Assembly (NCBI GenBank): GCA_032027085.1 | Contig: JAVSMS010000001.1 | Location: forward strand, 186,001-250,000 | Length of the DNA: 64,000 bases | Source: Pseudorhodoplanes sp. | GTDB taxonomy: Bacteria > Pseudomonadota > Alphaproteobacteria > Rhizobiales > Xanthobacteraceae | Direction: 5' to 3' | Part shown: positions 53,091-61,990 of the stretch, piece after piece | Layout of the letters: every line of letters begins with the position of its first letter | Numbering within the stretch: position 1 is the stretch's first letter | Program-made: the position numbers and the translations under genes | The notes under the pieces: generated by a model | Told to the model about the DNA's origin: nothing | What the model saw: the letters and a program-made list of their open reading frames with translations, nothing else | The model's database searches: none

Positions 53091-54182
53091 TGTCTGTACC
53101 GAAAACCTAACTCCGACCATATTGGTGATGAAGGCCACCGAGGATCGCACGTGAGGTGATACGCCCTATTCGCTGGATCGGACGAGACAACGGCGCGTCT
53201 TTACCCAATGACCAGTGCGTGCGGATTTCATTGTAATAAGCCGCATAGGCGCGCAACACGCGGCGCAAGTGCGATTCTCCAAGCACGATCACGTGGTCGA
53301 GACACTCGCGCCGGACAGACCCGATCAACCGTTCCGCATAGCCATTCTGCCAAGGTGACGATGCGGCAATGGGCCTGTCCCGAATGCCCATCGCCTGCAA
53401 ACGACGTGTTACGATGGCGCCATAGATCTGGTCGCGGTCACGAACCATGTACCTTGGGGCTTCGTCCCAGGGGAATGCCTCCGTGATCTGTCGGGCAACC
53501 CACTCCGCCGTAGGGTTCGTGGTCACAGCGATCCAGACAAGGTGTCTGCGATCCAGACGGACAATAATAAACGCATATAGCAATTCAAAGCCGATGGTGG
53601 GAACGACGAACAGATCCATTACCGCAATCTCAGGCGTGTGATTGCGCAGGAACGTCCGCCAGCCCTGATCTCCTGGCCCACGCCGCTTGATCATGTATTT
53701 GGCGACGCTCGATTGGGCGACGTCGAAGCCGAGCTTGAGCAGTTCGCCATGGATCCTTGGCGCGCCCCAGATCGGGTTCGCGATGCTCATCTGCCGGATC
53801 AGCGCCCGAAGGTCCGCGTCGATCCGAGGCCGCCCTCCTTGCGAACGCGACTTCCAGCGCCAATAGAGACGGAAGCCGGTCCGATGCCATCGGATCAGCG
53901 TTTCCGGCCTGATCACGACAAGGGAGCCAAGGATCGACGGAAACCAACGATTGAGCTGCACAAAGAACCAGCGATCGCCGTTGGTCAGCGGGACACGGCC
54001 TTTGACCTTGCGCCGCAGCACAACAACCTGATGACGCAACAACGCATTTTCGGCGAGCAGGCTGCTATTCGACCTGAAAGGCGAGACCAGAACGGCCAGC
54101 AAGAACGAGAGCAGCCGATCATCGCCTGTTTATAGGCGATTCCATCAGCTCAGAGGGCTGAATCGAGTTTTCGGTATAGATA
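53091..54182 (-). mobile_element. Insertion sequence, copy 2
   Basis: Terminal repeats TGTCTGTACCGAAAAC (53091-53106) and GTTTTCGGTATAGATA (54167-54182) are inverted with two mismatches. GGG lies just outside both ends, a possible 3-bp target duplication. The flanks are different genes (aldehyde dehydrogenase tail and PhaC-like gene), so a deletion or recombination followed insertion. Confidence 0.8.
53107..54102 (-). CDS. DDE transposase
   Basis: A 331-residue rve-superfamily transposase, relative of the copy 1 enzyme: ENALLRHQVVVLRRKV, GRPRIDADLRALIRQ, NPIWGAPRIHGELLKLGFDVAQSSVAKYM, VVPTIGFELLYAF, MVRDRDQIYG and SPWQNGYAERLIGSVRRECLDHV, then the intact AYYNEIRTHWSLGKDAP end that copy 1 lacks. 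No ATG is available at the front: the frame opens with TTG at 54102 after a stop near 54130. Confidence 0.82.
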   Translation of the reverse strand: MLAVLVSPFRSNSSLLAENALLRHQVVVLRRKVKGRVPLTNGDRWFFVQLNRWFPSILGSLVVIRPETLIRWHRTGFRLYWRWKSRSQGGRPRIDADLRALIRQMSIANPIWGAPRIHGELLKLGFDVAQSSVAKYMIKRRGPGDQGWRTFLRNHTPEIAVMDLFVVPTIGFELLYAFIIVRLDRRHLVWIAVTTNPTAEWVARQITEAFPWDEAPRYMVRDRDQIYGAIVTRRLQAMGIRDRPIAASSPWQNGYAERLIGSVRRECLDHVIVLGESHLRRVLRAYAAYYNEIRTHWSLGKDAPLSRPIQRIGRITSRAILGGLHHQYGRS

Positions 54183-54853
54183 GGGTTTCGCCCGCATCCG
54201 TATCGATGGGAGAGCCTGCCAGAACAAGCGTACGTACTCTTGCTGGGAAACGTGCCGTATACATTGCCGCGAGCCATCCCCCCTGGCACAATTCCACGAG
54301 GTTGACTCGATCGCCAAGGTCGTCGATGCACACATTGAGTTCGGCGAGATAATTTGTCGATGTCATAGGATTTCGTCACCCTGTTGGCGGACTTCCAGTC
54401 AATTGCGCAGAGCCGCCCAATTCCATGGGCGAGCACCGTCTCAATGAGGCTTTGCCCCGTTCGGAAATCAGCGATCGTAGAAGAATGTCCGGCATAGGGC
54501 GGAACCACCAGTGTGAACGGTCCATCTGCCATCCGCGAGTACTCTCGCAGCTTGCTTGTTGACCAGGTCGGCGCTGGCCGTTGCACTTGGGTTCGTTGCA
54601 CAACCTCTGCAAATGTCAGGTTTCTCCTCAATGCATCTATCCGCGCCGATGTGAGCGTTTTGGACAATGACAGCGGCCAAAACCAGGGAACGAACCCACT
54701 GGCATGCGCCCCGCTACCTACCAGGTTTCGAGCCCCCTGCTTTGTTGGAACCCGAGCGCTTTGGGGGAGAGTCTCCGCTGGTTCTTCATTCTGAGCGCCT
54801 TCTGTTTTTTGGCAAAGATAGTGACTAATTACTAATACTGCCTTGGATTCCAC
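54145..54853 (-). pseudogene. PhaC-like alpha/beta hydrolase, frameshifted and 3'-truncated
   Basis: Frame one from 54853 holds GPFTLVVPPYAGHSSTIADFRTGQSLIETVLAHGIGRLCAIDWKSA, a polyhydroxyalkanoate synthase/DUF3141-type lead. A one-base insertion near 54348 moves the family to another frame: NYLAELNVCIDDLGDRVNLVELCQGGWLAAMYTARFPARVRTLVLAGSPIDTDAG, with a Cys nucleophile (ELCQGG). Family similarity ends at IS copy 2, so the second half is gone. Confidence 0.75.
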
Positions 54854-55041
54854 GCAAGCTTGTTAAATTTAGGCAGATCCTTCCCCTTGATTTCTTAGAT
54901 AAATGCTCATTCAGCTTGCATACTATCCACTTTAACACCGTATCGTCCTATCCGGTCCGCCTCGCGCAAAGTCGGTATCTTGACAGCCCATTTCATTCAT
55001 AATAAGTGATTACTAACTATCTAATAAGTGAGGCTTTGCCG
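54854..55041. promoter_or_regulatory. Promoter region of the TetR/exporter operon
   Basis: AT-rich. TTGACA at 54980-54985 with 17 nt to TAAGTG is a plausible promoter. TAATAAGTGA occurs twice (55000-55009 and 55022-55031), 22 bp apart, that is two helical turns, and AGTNNNNACT strings (AGTGATTACT at 55005; AGTGACTAATTACT near 54822) look like half-palindromes for a TetR protein. Confidence 0.5.
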
Positions 55042-55704
55042 ATGCCTATAGAGCCGATCGACGCTGATGACGCGGACATTGCCGTGGCGACTATTCAGTT
55101 GGTCGGCGAGCTCGGGGCCGACAAGGTCACCGTCACAGACGTGAGGAAACATCTTGGGATCGGCGAAGGCGCAATGGAGCGCCTTTGTTCGAGCGAGGAA
55201 GATTTGTGGCACACCACGATCCGCTTCATCACCCAGGGCATGTATCAATCTTGGGATAATTGTATCGCAAGCGCCCTTCCGCCTAGGCAGCGCCTGCGAG
55301 CCCTGTTGACGAATCAAATTGAGCTGGTCACGGGAACGCCCGCGCTCCGCGACATCTTATTTTCTCGCCGCCTTAATCAAAATCATACAGCGATCGCGCG
55401 TGAGCTTCGGAACGCAAGAGACAAATTTGAACAGTTGATCGCTGATATCGTTGCGGAGGGAAAAGCGTCAGGCGATTTCCCCGATGTTCCGGACCCCGAC
55501 ATCATCGTTCGCGGCATTACGGAGTTGCTCCAAGGATTCATTCTAAATTGGTCACTTGCACTTCAGCCCGACATCTCTCTCGATGAAATCTGGTCTCGAC
55601 TAGATGGCCTCTTGGAAGGAACAACCACAATCCAGAATGTCGCGCTAATTTTTGATGAAATTACGGCCCGAGATGACATCAAGATTCATCTTGAGAGGAG
55701 CTAA
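55042..55704 (+). CDS. TetR-family regulator 1
   Basis: A 220-residue regulator: N-terminal HTH is weakly conserved (GADKVTVTDVRKHLGIGEGAMERLCSSEEDLWHTTIRFI), then a helical C-terminal ligand domain (ELLQGFILNWSLALQPDISLDEIW) like exporter-linked TetRs. ATG at 55042. Codon usage is more AT-rich than in the 1-41 kb genes. First gene of the exporter operon. Confidence 0.78.
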   Translation: MPIEPIDADDADIAVATIQLVGELGADKVTVTDVRKHLGIGEGAMERLCSSEEDLWHTTIRFITQGMYQSWDNCIASALPPRQRLRALLTNQIELVTGTPALRDILFSRRLNQNHTAIARELRNARDKFEQLIADIVAEGKASGDFPDVPDPDIIVRGITELLQGFILNWSLALQPDISLDEIWSRLDGLLEGTTTIQNVALIFDEITARDDIKIHLERS

Positions 55705-55710
55705 GAGCGC

Positions 55711-56355
55711 ATGCGAATCCGCAGAACGGCAGAGGAACGCAAATCCGAGATCGTCGAGACGACCCTGCGGCTTGCGGACAAGGTCGGGCCTGATCGACTC
55801 ACGACCGATGAAATCGCACGAGGCGTGGGCGTAACGCAGGCTGCGATCTTCCGTCACTTCCCCAGTAAGAAAGATTTATGGACTGCGGTCGCGACCAGAA
55901 TTGGTGAAAAATTCCAGCAGCGTTGGTTTGCAATCGAACAGGCGGGGGCCGAACCGACCGTACAACTACGCGAGCTTTTGCTCGGTCAATTAAAGCTGAT
56001 CCAATTGACGCCGGCTATTCCCGCCATTTTGCTTTCGCGCGAATTGCACGTGGAGAACAAGATCCTGCGCACGATCTTCTGGCAGTTCATGCAGCAATTG
56101 CTCGGCCGCGTCGAACGCCTGATCGCCGCTGGTCAACGCGAGGGTGTTTACCGAAACGATGTCGAAGCAAAGGACGCGGCATTTCTTATGATTGGGCTTA
56201 TCCAGGGTCTTGTTCTTCGTTGGTCCTTGAGTGGTCGAGCGTTCAATCTGCCGGCAGAAGGTAATCGTTTACTCGATATCCAGCTTGAACTTTTTGCCGG
56301 ACAGTCTCAGCAACATCGCGCAGAGAAGTCTCCTCAATCCGAGAGGGATTCATGA
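55711..56355 (+). CDS. TetR-family regulator 2
   Basis: A 214-residue regulator with a clear HTH: RKSEIVETTLRLADKVGPDRLTTDEIARGVGVTQAAIFRHFPSKKDLWTAV. The C-terminal domain has IGLIQGLVLRWSLSGRAFNL, matching regulator 1 and CerR/YbiH-like exporter regulators. Six nt after regulator 1, overlaps the membrane-fusion gene by 4 nt. Two tandem TetRs before one exporter suggest dual control or a heterodimer. Confidence 0.9.
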   Translation: MRIRRTAEERKSEIVETTLRLADKVGPDRLTTDEIARGVGVTQAAIFRHFPSKKDLWTAVATRIGEKFQQRWFAIEQAGAEPTVQLRELLLGQLKLIQLTPAIPAILLSRELHVENKILRTIFWQFMQQLLGRVERLIAAGQREGVYRNDVEAKDAAFLMIGLIQGLVLRWSLSGRAFNLPAEGNRLLDIQLELFAGQSQQHRAEKSPQSERDS

Positions 56356-57362
56356 ACAAGCGGTTGCTGTTCATTCCGGTCATTATCGTTGCTGCTGCTA
56401 CCGCACTTTATGCCTATTTCCAGCTTCGGCCGCAGCCCGATCCCAACCTCATCCGTGTGTCGGGCAACATTGAGTTGAATGACGTCGAAGTTAGTTTCAG
56501 AATTCCTGGCTGGGTCGAGGCACGTCCGGCCTCCGAGGGCAAAACGATAAAGGCTGGCGAGATCGTTGCTCGCCTGGAAACGACAGAACTTGCCCAGGAA
56601 GTGGCGCTGCGCGAGGCCGAGGTTCGCGCCTATACCGCCGAACTCGCCGCACTACATGCAGGATCGCGCCCCCAGGAAATTTCTGTCGCGCAAGCAGCCG
56701 TCCGCCTTGCCCAAGCTGAAGTGGAGCGTCTTGCCGCTGAATTCGAACGGCAGAAAGATCTGTTTGAGCGCAAGACTGCGTCTCAAGCTGTCTATGAGCG
56801 TGCCAAGGCCGAGCACGAAGTGGCGCGAAGCCGACTGCAAGAAGCCAAGGAGCGATTGAAGCTTGCCGAGGAAGGACCGCGTCAGGAAGACATTGCCCGC
56901 GCCCAGGCGCGTCTCGACCAAGTGAAACAAAGCCTCGCTATCGCAAAAACGCGATTGGGCTACGCAACGTTACGCTCGCCGATCCCGGGTATCGTTCTGT
57001 CGGAAAATATCCAGGCCGGCGAATATGTCGTTCCCGGCGTTCCCGTGGTGACAATTGGCAATCTCGCCGAGGTTTGGCTGCGCGCCTACGTAAACGAGAC
57101 CAACCTCGGTCGTGTCAAGCTTGGTCAACGGGTCTGCGTACGTACGGATACCTATCCGGACAAAACCTATGCGGGGGAGCTGTCGTTTATTGCGTCTGCG
57201 GCGGAATTCACGCCGAAGAACGTCCAAACGACCGAGGAACGCGTCAAGCTCGTCTACCGGATCAAGATCGATATCGCCAATCGGGAGTTTGAGCTCAAGC
57301 CGGGCATGCCCGCCGACGCCGAGATCTGGCTCGGCGAAGGAGAGCCGCCATGCCTGCGATAA
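56352..57362 (+). CDS. HlyD-family membrane-fusion protein (YbhG-like)
   Basis: A 336-residue adaptor: N-terminal helix (LLFIPVIIVAAATALYAYF), lipoyl half SGNIELNDVEVSFRIPGWVEARPASEGKTIKAGEIVARLE, coiled coil (about residues 85-200, repeated AEVERLAAEFERQ-type heptads), barrel end YPDKTYAGELSFIASAAEFTPKNVQTTEER. Periplasmic link of the exporter. Overlaps the ATPase by 13 nt. Confidence 0.93.
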   Translation: MNKRLLFIPVIIVAAATALYAYFQLRPQPDPNLIRVSGNIELNDVEVSFRIPGWVEARPASEGKTIKAGEIVARLETTELAQEVALREAEVRAYTAELAALHAGSRPQEISVAQAAVRLAQAEVERLAAEFERQKDLFERKTASQAVYERAKAEHEVARSRLQEAKERLKLAEEGPRQEDIARAQARLDQVKQSLAIAKTRLGYATLRSPIPGIVLSENIQAGEYVVPGVPVVTIGNLAEVWLRAYVNETNLGRVKLGQRVCVRTDTYPDKTYAGELSFIASAAEFTPKNVQTTEERVKLVYRIKIDIANREFELKPGMPADAEIWLGEGEPPCLR

Positions 57363-58285
57363 GGGCCGAGAACCTGTCCAAATCCTTTGGCAACCTGAAA
57401 GCGGTCGATGACCTCACGCTCTCCGTCGAAGAGGGCGAGATATTTGGCCTAGTGGGTCCGGACGGTGCCGGCAAAACAACCACCATGCGGCTGCTGACCG
57501 GGATCATGGACCCGACCGCGGGCGACGCCTGGGTCGCGGGTCGACACGTTGTCGAGGAAGCTGAGGCCGTCAAGGACGACATCGCCTATATGAGCCAGCG
57601 CTTCGGCCTCTATCCCGACCTTACGGTCATGGAGAACATCGATTTTTACGCCGACCTTTACGGTATGCCGCGCCGCGGGCGGGCGACACACATCGAGGAA
57701 CTCCTCGCCTTCAGCAATCTCACACCCTTTAAGAAGCGTCAGGCCGGCAAGCTCTCCGGTGGCATGAAGCAAAAGCTCGGCCTCGCCTGCGCACTTATTC
57801 ATACGCCGAAGGTGCTGTTCCTGGACGAACCGACCAATGGCGTCGATCCGGTCTCGCGCCGGGACTTTTGGCGCATCCTTTACCAACTCCTGCGTGAGAA
57901 CGTGACCATCTTCGTCTCGACCGCCTATCTCGACGAAGCCGAGCGCTGTGCGCGTGTCGCGCTCATGCACAAGGGGCGGCTCATTGCCGTTGGGACGCCG
58001 GACGAGGCAAAGCAGCTGATGCAGGGCACACTGATCGAGGTTCGGGCAGCCGAGCCGCGTCAATCCGCGGCACTGTTGCGCGCGCGTCTGGAGTCCGCAA
58101 GCGTCGGTCTGTTCGGTGATCGTGTCCACATCGTCGCGCAAGACCCCGACACGGCAATGACGAAAGCCGCCGAGATCCTCAGGCACGCGGGGCTCGCAGT
58201 TGCGAGCATCCGCGTCGTCGAGCCGTCGCTTGAAGATGTGTTTGTGTCGGTGTTGTCGCAGGAGGCGGAGGGTGGAAACGCCTGA
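57350..58285 (+). CDS. ABC transporter ATPase 1
   Basis: A 311-residue ATPase: Walker A GPDGAGKTT, signature [11 protein letters not shown], Walker B VLFLDEPTNGVDP, H-loop replaced by STAYLDEAERC. The C-terminal about 90 residues resemble the accessory domain of ABC-2 drug exporters. Equivalent to NBD1 of RbbA/YbhF, here a separate gene. Overlaps ATPase 2 by 14 nt. Confidence 0.95.
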   Translation: MPAIRAENLSKSFGNLKAVDDLTLSVEEGEIFGLVGPDGAGKTTTMRLLTGIMDPTAGDAWVAGRHVVEEAEAVKDDIAYMSQRFGLYPDLTVMENIDFYADLYGMPRRGRATHIEELLAFSNLTPFKKRQAGKLSGGMKQKLGLACALIHTPKVLFLDEPTNGVDPVSRRDFWRILYQLLRENVTIFVSTAYLDEAERCARVALMHKGRLIAVGTPDEAKQLMQGTLIEVRAAEPRQSAALLRARLESASVGLFGDRVHIVAQDPDTAMTKAAEILRHAGLAVASIRVVEPSLEDVFVSVLSQEAEGGNA

Positions 58286-59243
58286 GCGAAGCATCGCCGT
58301 GTCCGTCAGGAATTTGGAGCGCCGGTTTGGCAGCTTCGTCGCCGTCAACCGTGTGTCGTTTGACGTGGCGAGAGGCGAGATTTTCGGCTTCCTCGGCCCG
58401 AACGGATCCGGCAAGTCGACGACCATCCGGATGCTGACCGGCATTCTTGCGCCGAGCGCTGGTACCGGAACCGTTGCCGGCTTTGACGTTAACACCGAGG
58501 CCGAAAAGATCAAATCCCATATCGGCTATATGAGCCAGCGCTTCTCTCTCTACGAGGATCTGACGGTCGAGGAGAATATCGACTTCTATAGCGGCATCTA
58601 CCGCATCGCGAAGGAGAGACGGCAAGAACGCAAGGAGTGGGTCATTGAAATGGCGGGTCTCGCGGAGCATCGGGCCTCGCGCACAGCGATCCTTTCGGGC
58701 GGCTGGAAACAGCGCCTCGCCCTTGGCTGCGCGGTCCTGCACGAGCCGCCCGTAATCTTCCTCGACGAGCCGACCTCAGGTGTGGACCCGCTGAGTCGCC
58801 GGCGCTTCTGGGACCTGATTTACGACCTGTCGGCCAAAGGTGTCACGGTGTTCGTGACCACCCATTACATGGAAGAGGCCGAATATTGCGACCGGATCGG
58901 CCTCATTCACCGCGGCGACCTCATCGCTGTCGGTACGCCACATGAGCTCAAGACGACGCTGATGCAGGAAGATGTCCTCGAGGTCGTCTGTGAGCGTCCC
59001 CAGGAGGCCATGAACGAGATCGAGGGAATCGACGTCGTAAAGGAGGTGGCGCTGTTCGGCAAAGACCTCCATGCTGTGGCTGCAGACGGCGAGGCTGCTG
59101 CGGCCGCGATCCGCCAGCAGCTCGAGACGCGCGGCTATCGTATCAACAGGGTCGAAAAGATCACCCCATCACTTGAGGACGTCTTTGTCTCCCTTGTCGA
59201 GGCGCGCGATCGGGCGCACCAGTCCGAAGAGGTCGCGGCATGA
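58272..59243 (+). CDS. ABC transporter ATPase 2
   Basis: A 323-residue ATPase: Walker A GPNGSGKST, signature LSGGWKQRLALG, Walker [14 protein letters not shown]-loop TTHYMEEAEYC. Equivalent to NBD2 of YbhF. GTG start at 58272 (METPERSIAV) lies within the previous gene's tail; a frame upstream of it is Arg/Ser-rich. Overlaps the LOG gene by 4 nt. Confidence 0.95.
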   Translation: METPERSIAVSVRNLERRFGSFVAVNRVSFDVARGEIFGFLGPNGSGKSTTIRMLTGILAPSAGTGTVAGFDVNTEAEKIKSHIGYMSQRFSLYEDLTVEENIDFYSGIYRIAKERRQERKEWVIEMAGLAEHRASRTAILSGGWKQRLALGCAVLHEPPVIFLDEPTSGVDPLSRRRFWDLIYDLSAKGVTVFVTTHYMEEAEYCDRIGLIHRGDLIAVGTPHELKTTLMQEDVLEVVCERPQEAMNEIEGIDVVKEVALFGKDLHAVAADGEAAAAAIRQQLETRGYRINRVEKITPSLEDVFVSLVEARDRAHQSEEVAA

Positions 59244-60109
59244 GCAAGCGATTGCAAATGTCGACGGCCTGGCCGCCTCAATCGAACACGGCCCCGACTG
59301 CAAGTCCTTCTTATCGACTCGCCTTTGAGGATGTCGACTTCCTTGGCAAGCAGGATCTTCGCCCACTCCGGCTTCAGTTAGAACTGCTCAAGCCTGAATG
59401 GTATCTGCGACAGGAAGCAATCACCTCGACCATCGTCGTGTTCGGCAGCGCACGTCTCTTATCACCGGAGATTGCCAGCAAGCAGCTTACGGAACTCAAA
59501 ACCGCCCTGCGCAAGAAGCCGCAGAATAAAGCACTGCAGTCGGCATTAAGGCGGGCCGAAAAGCAGTTGGACTATTCTCGCTACTATGCCGAAGCACGTC
59601 GGTTTTCCGCGCTCGTGTCGCGGCGTTTCCAGCAAGAAGGTCGGTGCGACTTCATGATCGTAACCGGTGGTGGCCCCGGCATCATGGAAGCCGCCAATAG
59701 AGGCGCTCACGATGTCAATGGGCGAAGCATCGGGTTCAATATCACCTTGCCTCGCGAGCAAGTCCCCAATCCATTTGTCACTCCAGATCTCTGCTTTCGA
59801 TTTCGATATTTTGCAATCCGCAAGATGCACTTCCTGCTCCGCGCAAAGGCTCTGGTGGTCTTCCCCGGCGGATTGGGAACGATGGATGAGCTCTTTGAGG
59901 TCTTGACCCTGATCCAGACCGGGAAGATTGCACGAATGCCCGTCGTTCTCATCGGTCGCGATTTCTGGACCAGCGCCATCGATTTCAATTTCCTCGTCGA
60001 GGAAGGTGTCATCGACCCTGATGACATTGCTTTGTTTCAGATCGCGGATTGTTCCGAGCAGGCAATCCAGATTGTCCAAAAATTCTATGGCGGGAGGCCG
60101 CCTGAATGA
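59240..60109 (+). CDS. LOG-family phosphoribohydrolase
   Basis: A 289-residue protein of the lysine-decarboxylase-like/LOG family. TIVVFGSARLL, MIVTGGGPGIMEAANRGA, RYFAIRKMHFL and VVFPGGLGTMDELFEVL are the nucleotide-binding landmarks (PGGxGTxxE). LOG proteins cleave nucleoside 5'-monophosphates to base plus ribose 5-phosphate. An N-terminal extension of about 60 residues is longer than in plant-type LOG. Inside the exporter operon. Confidence 0.88.
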   Translation: MSKRLQMSTAWPPQSNTAPTASPSYRLAFEDVDFLGKQDLRPLRLQLELLKPEWYLRQEAITSTIVVFGSARLLSPEIASKQLTELKTALRKKPQNKALQSALRRAEKQLDYSRYYAEARRFSALVSRRFQQEGRCDFMIVTGGGPGIMEAANRGAHDVNGRSIGFNITLPREQVPNPFVTPDLCFRFRYFAIRKMHFLLRAKALVVFPGGLGTMDELFEVLTLIQTGKIARMPVVLIGRDFWTSAIDFNFLVEEGVIDPDDIALFQIADCSEQAIQIVQKFYGGRPPE

Positions 60110-60158
60110 AATGGCTCCGTGCTAATCCAGCGAACAATTACTCAGAAGAGGTGCGATA

Positions 60159-60575
60159 ATGAAGGCGCGTGGGGAAGGCACGCTCTGGCTACGGTCGGCG
60201 AGCATCATCGCCGTCCTGTTCGGACTTCTGACAATCCAAGAAGGTGGCGCGGTCATATTTTGGAGCGAGACGGCGCGCCGTGCGGCCGGTCAGTACGTTC
60301 CCTTCGTCGTCTGGTTCAACTTCCTGGCAGGATTCGCCTACGTTATCGCTGGCATCGGCCTTTGGCTTCGACAGCGTTGGACGACGGCAGTTGCGGCCGC
60401 GATCGCGGCGTCAACACTAGTTGTCTTCGTTGCTTTCGGCCTGCACGTTGCAGGCGGTGGCGCCTATGAGCTGCGCACCGTCGTCGCGATGAGCCTGCGT
60501 AGTGCTGTGTGGATTGCCATTGCGTTTGTCGCGTACCGCTTCATCCGGCAGACACGCAGGAGGGCAGGCCTGTGA
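60159..60575 (+). CDS. Small four-helix membrane protein
   Basis: A 138-residue protein with four hydrophobic helices (SIIAVLFGLLTIQEGGAVIF, YVPFVVWFNFLAGFAYVIAGIGLWL, AVAAAIAASTLVVFVAFGLHVAGG, SAVWIAIAFVAYRF). No named domain recognised. Coupled by a 4-nt overlap to the beta-CASP gene. Confidence 0.7.
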   Translation: MKARGEGTLWLRSASIIAVLFGLLTIQEGGAVIFWSETARRAAGQYVPFVVWFNFLAGFAYVIAGIGLWLRQRWTTAVAAAIAASTLVVFVAFGLHVAGGGAYELRTVVAMSLRSAVWIAIAFVAYRFIRQTRRRAGL

Positions 60576-61990
60576 AGATCGCGTTTCACGGCGCAGCGCA
60601 GGAGGTCACCGGTTCCTGCACCATGATCGAGACCAAAGAGGTTCGCTTTCTGGTCGATTGTGGGATGTTCCAGGGTGGGCGCGAAGCCGACGGTCGAAAT
60701 CGCGCACCCTTTGCGTTCGATCCTCGCACCATCAATTTTGTGCTCCTGACCCATGCCCATATCGACCATAGCGGGCTTCTCCCGAAACTTTGGCGAGACG
60801 GCTTCCGCGGTCCGATCTACACGACCCCGGCAACCGCCGAACTCCTCGCAATCATGCTCCGCGACAGTGCGAGCATTCAAGGCTCCGAGGCCGAGCGGGC
60901 AAAACGCAAAAGTCGCACCCGCGGGGCGGCAGAGCCCATCTACAGCATGGCCGACGCTGAAGCCGTGCTGGGCCTGCTCAGTGTCGTGCATTATGACACC
61001 CTTCACAATCCGCACGACTCCATCCGTATTCGCCTGCGCGACGCGGGCCACATTCTCGGCTCGGCGATCCTGGAGATATGGGTCAAAGAGAGCCCTCGCG
61101 AACGGAAACTGGTGTTCTCAGGCGATCTTGGTCAACCGGGACGTCCCATCCTCCGCGATCCGTCGCCGATTGAGGACGCCGATATCTTGTTTGTTGAATC
61201 GACCTATGGCGACCGGCGTCACAAGAGCCTCGCAGAAACCCTCGATGAATTCGTCGCGGTGGTGAATGAGACACTGGAGGTTAAAAAAGGAAATGTCATC
61301 GTTCCGGCTTTTGCCATCGGCCGAACGCAGGAGCTGATCTACTATTTCCATCATTTGACCTGCCGGGGCCGGTTCCGCCACCTCAGCATTTTCATCGACT
61401 CGCCGATGGCCACCGCCGTCACCCGGGTTACTCGGAGCAACCTTGCGCTGTTCGACGAAGAGGCCAAAAAGCTTGTCGCATGGCATGCGGCTGGAAAAGG
61501 ACTCCCCAACCTTACATTCGTTGGCTCGGTCGATGAGTCGCGCGCCCTCAACACCATTCGATCCGGCGCCGTCATTATTGCCGGAAGCGGCATGTGCACG
61601 GCGGGCCGCATCAAGCACCATTTGCTGCACAACCTGGGGCGCCGCGAGAACGCGGTCCTGATCACGGGGCTCCAGGCCCAGGGGACGCTTGGCCGCCGGC
61701 TTGTGGATGGCGCCGAGCGCGTGCGCATCTTCGATCAGGATGTGGCAGTGCGGGCCAGCATTCATACGCTCGGCGGATTTTCTGCGCATGCGGATCAATC
61801 TGCACTTCTGCACTGGCTTGGCGCCTTCCGGCGTGCACCCACGCGCACCTTCGTGATGCACGGCGAGCCCCGCTCCTCCACCGCCCTTGCCGGCGAAATT
61901 TCTCGTCGGCCGGGTTGGAATATGCAAACGCCCAAGACCGGACAAATGGTCGAGGTTGCGGCGGGCGACGCCGGAAAGCGGCTGCCATGA
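60572..61990 (+). CDS. Beta-CASP metallo-hydrolase (MBL fold)
   Basis: A 472-residue MBL-fold enzyme with a beta-CASP domain. Zinc site LLTHAHIDHSGLLP (HxHxDH), DAGHILGSA, VFSGDLGQPGRPI; beta-CASP region VPAFAIGRTQELIYYF, SGMCTAGRIKHHLLHNL and LGGFSAHADQ. Related to CPSF73/YSH1-like RNA nucleases, so the substrate may be RNA. GTG start at 60572. Overlaps the permease by 4 nt. Confidence 0.92.
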   Translation: MKIAFHGAAQEVTGSCTMIETKEVRFLVDCGMFQGGREADGRNRAPFAFDPRTINFVLLTHAHIDHSGLLPKLWRDGFRGPIYTTPATAELLAIMLRDSASIQGSEAERAKRKSRTRGAAEPIYSMADAEAVLGLLSVVHYDTLHNPHDSIRIRLRDAGHILGSAILEIWVKESPRERKLVFSGDLGQPGRPILRDPSPIEDADILFVESTYGDRRHKSLAETLDEFVAVVNETLEVKKGNVIVPAFAIGRTQELIYYFHHLTCRGRFRHLSIFIDSPMATAVTRVTRSNLALFDEEAKKLVAWHAAGKGLPNLTFVGSVDESRALNTIRSGAVIIAGSGMCTAGRIKHHLLHNLGRRENAVLITGLQAQGTLGRRLVDGAERVRIFDQDVAVRASIHTLGGFSAHADQSALLHWLGAFRRAPTRTFVMHGEPRSSTALAGEISRRPGWNMQTPKTGQMVEVAAGDAGKRLP

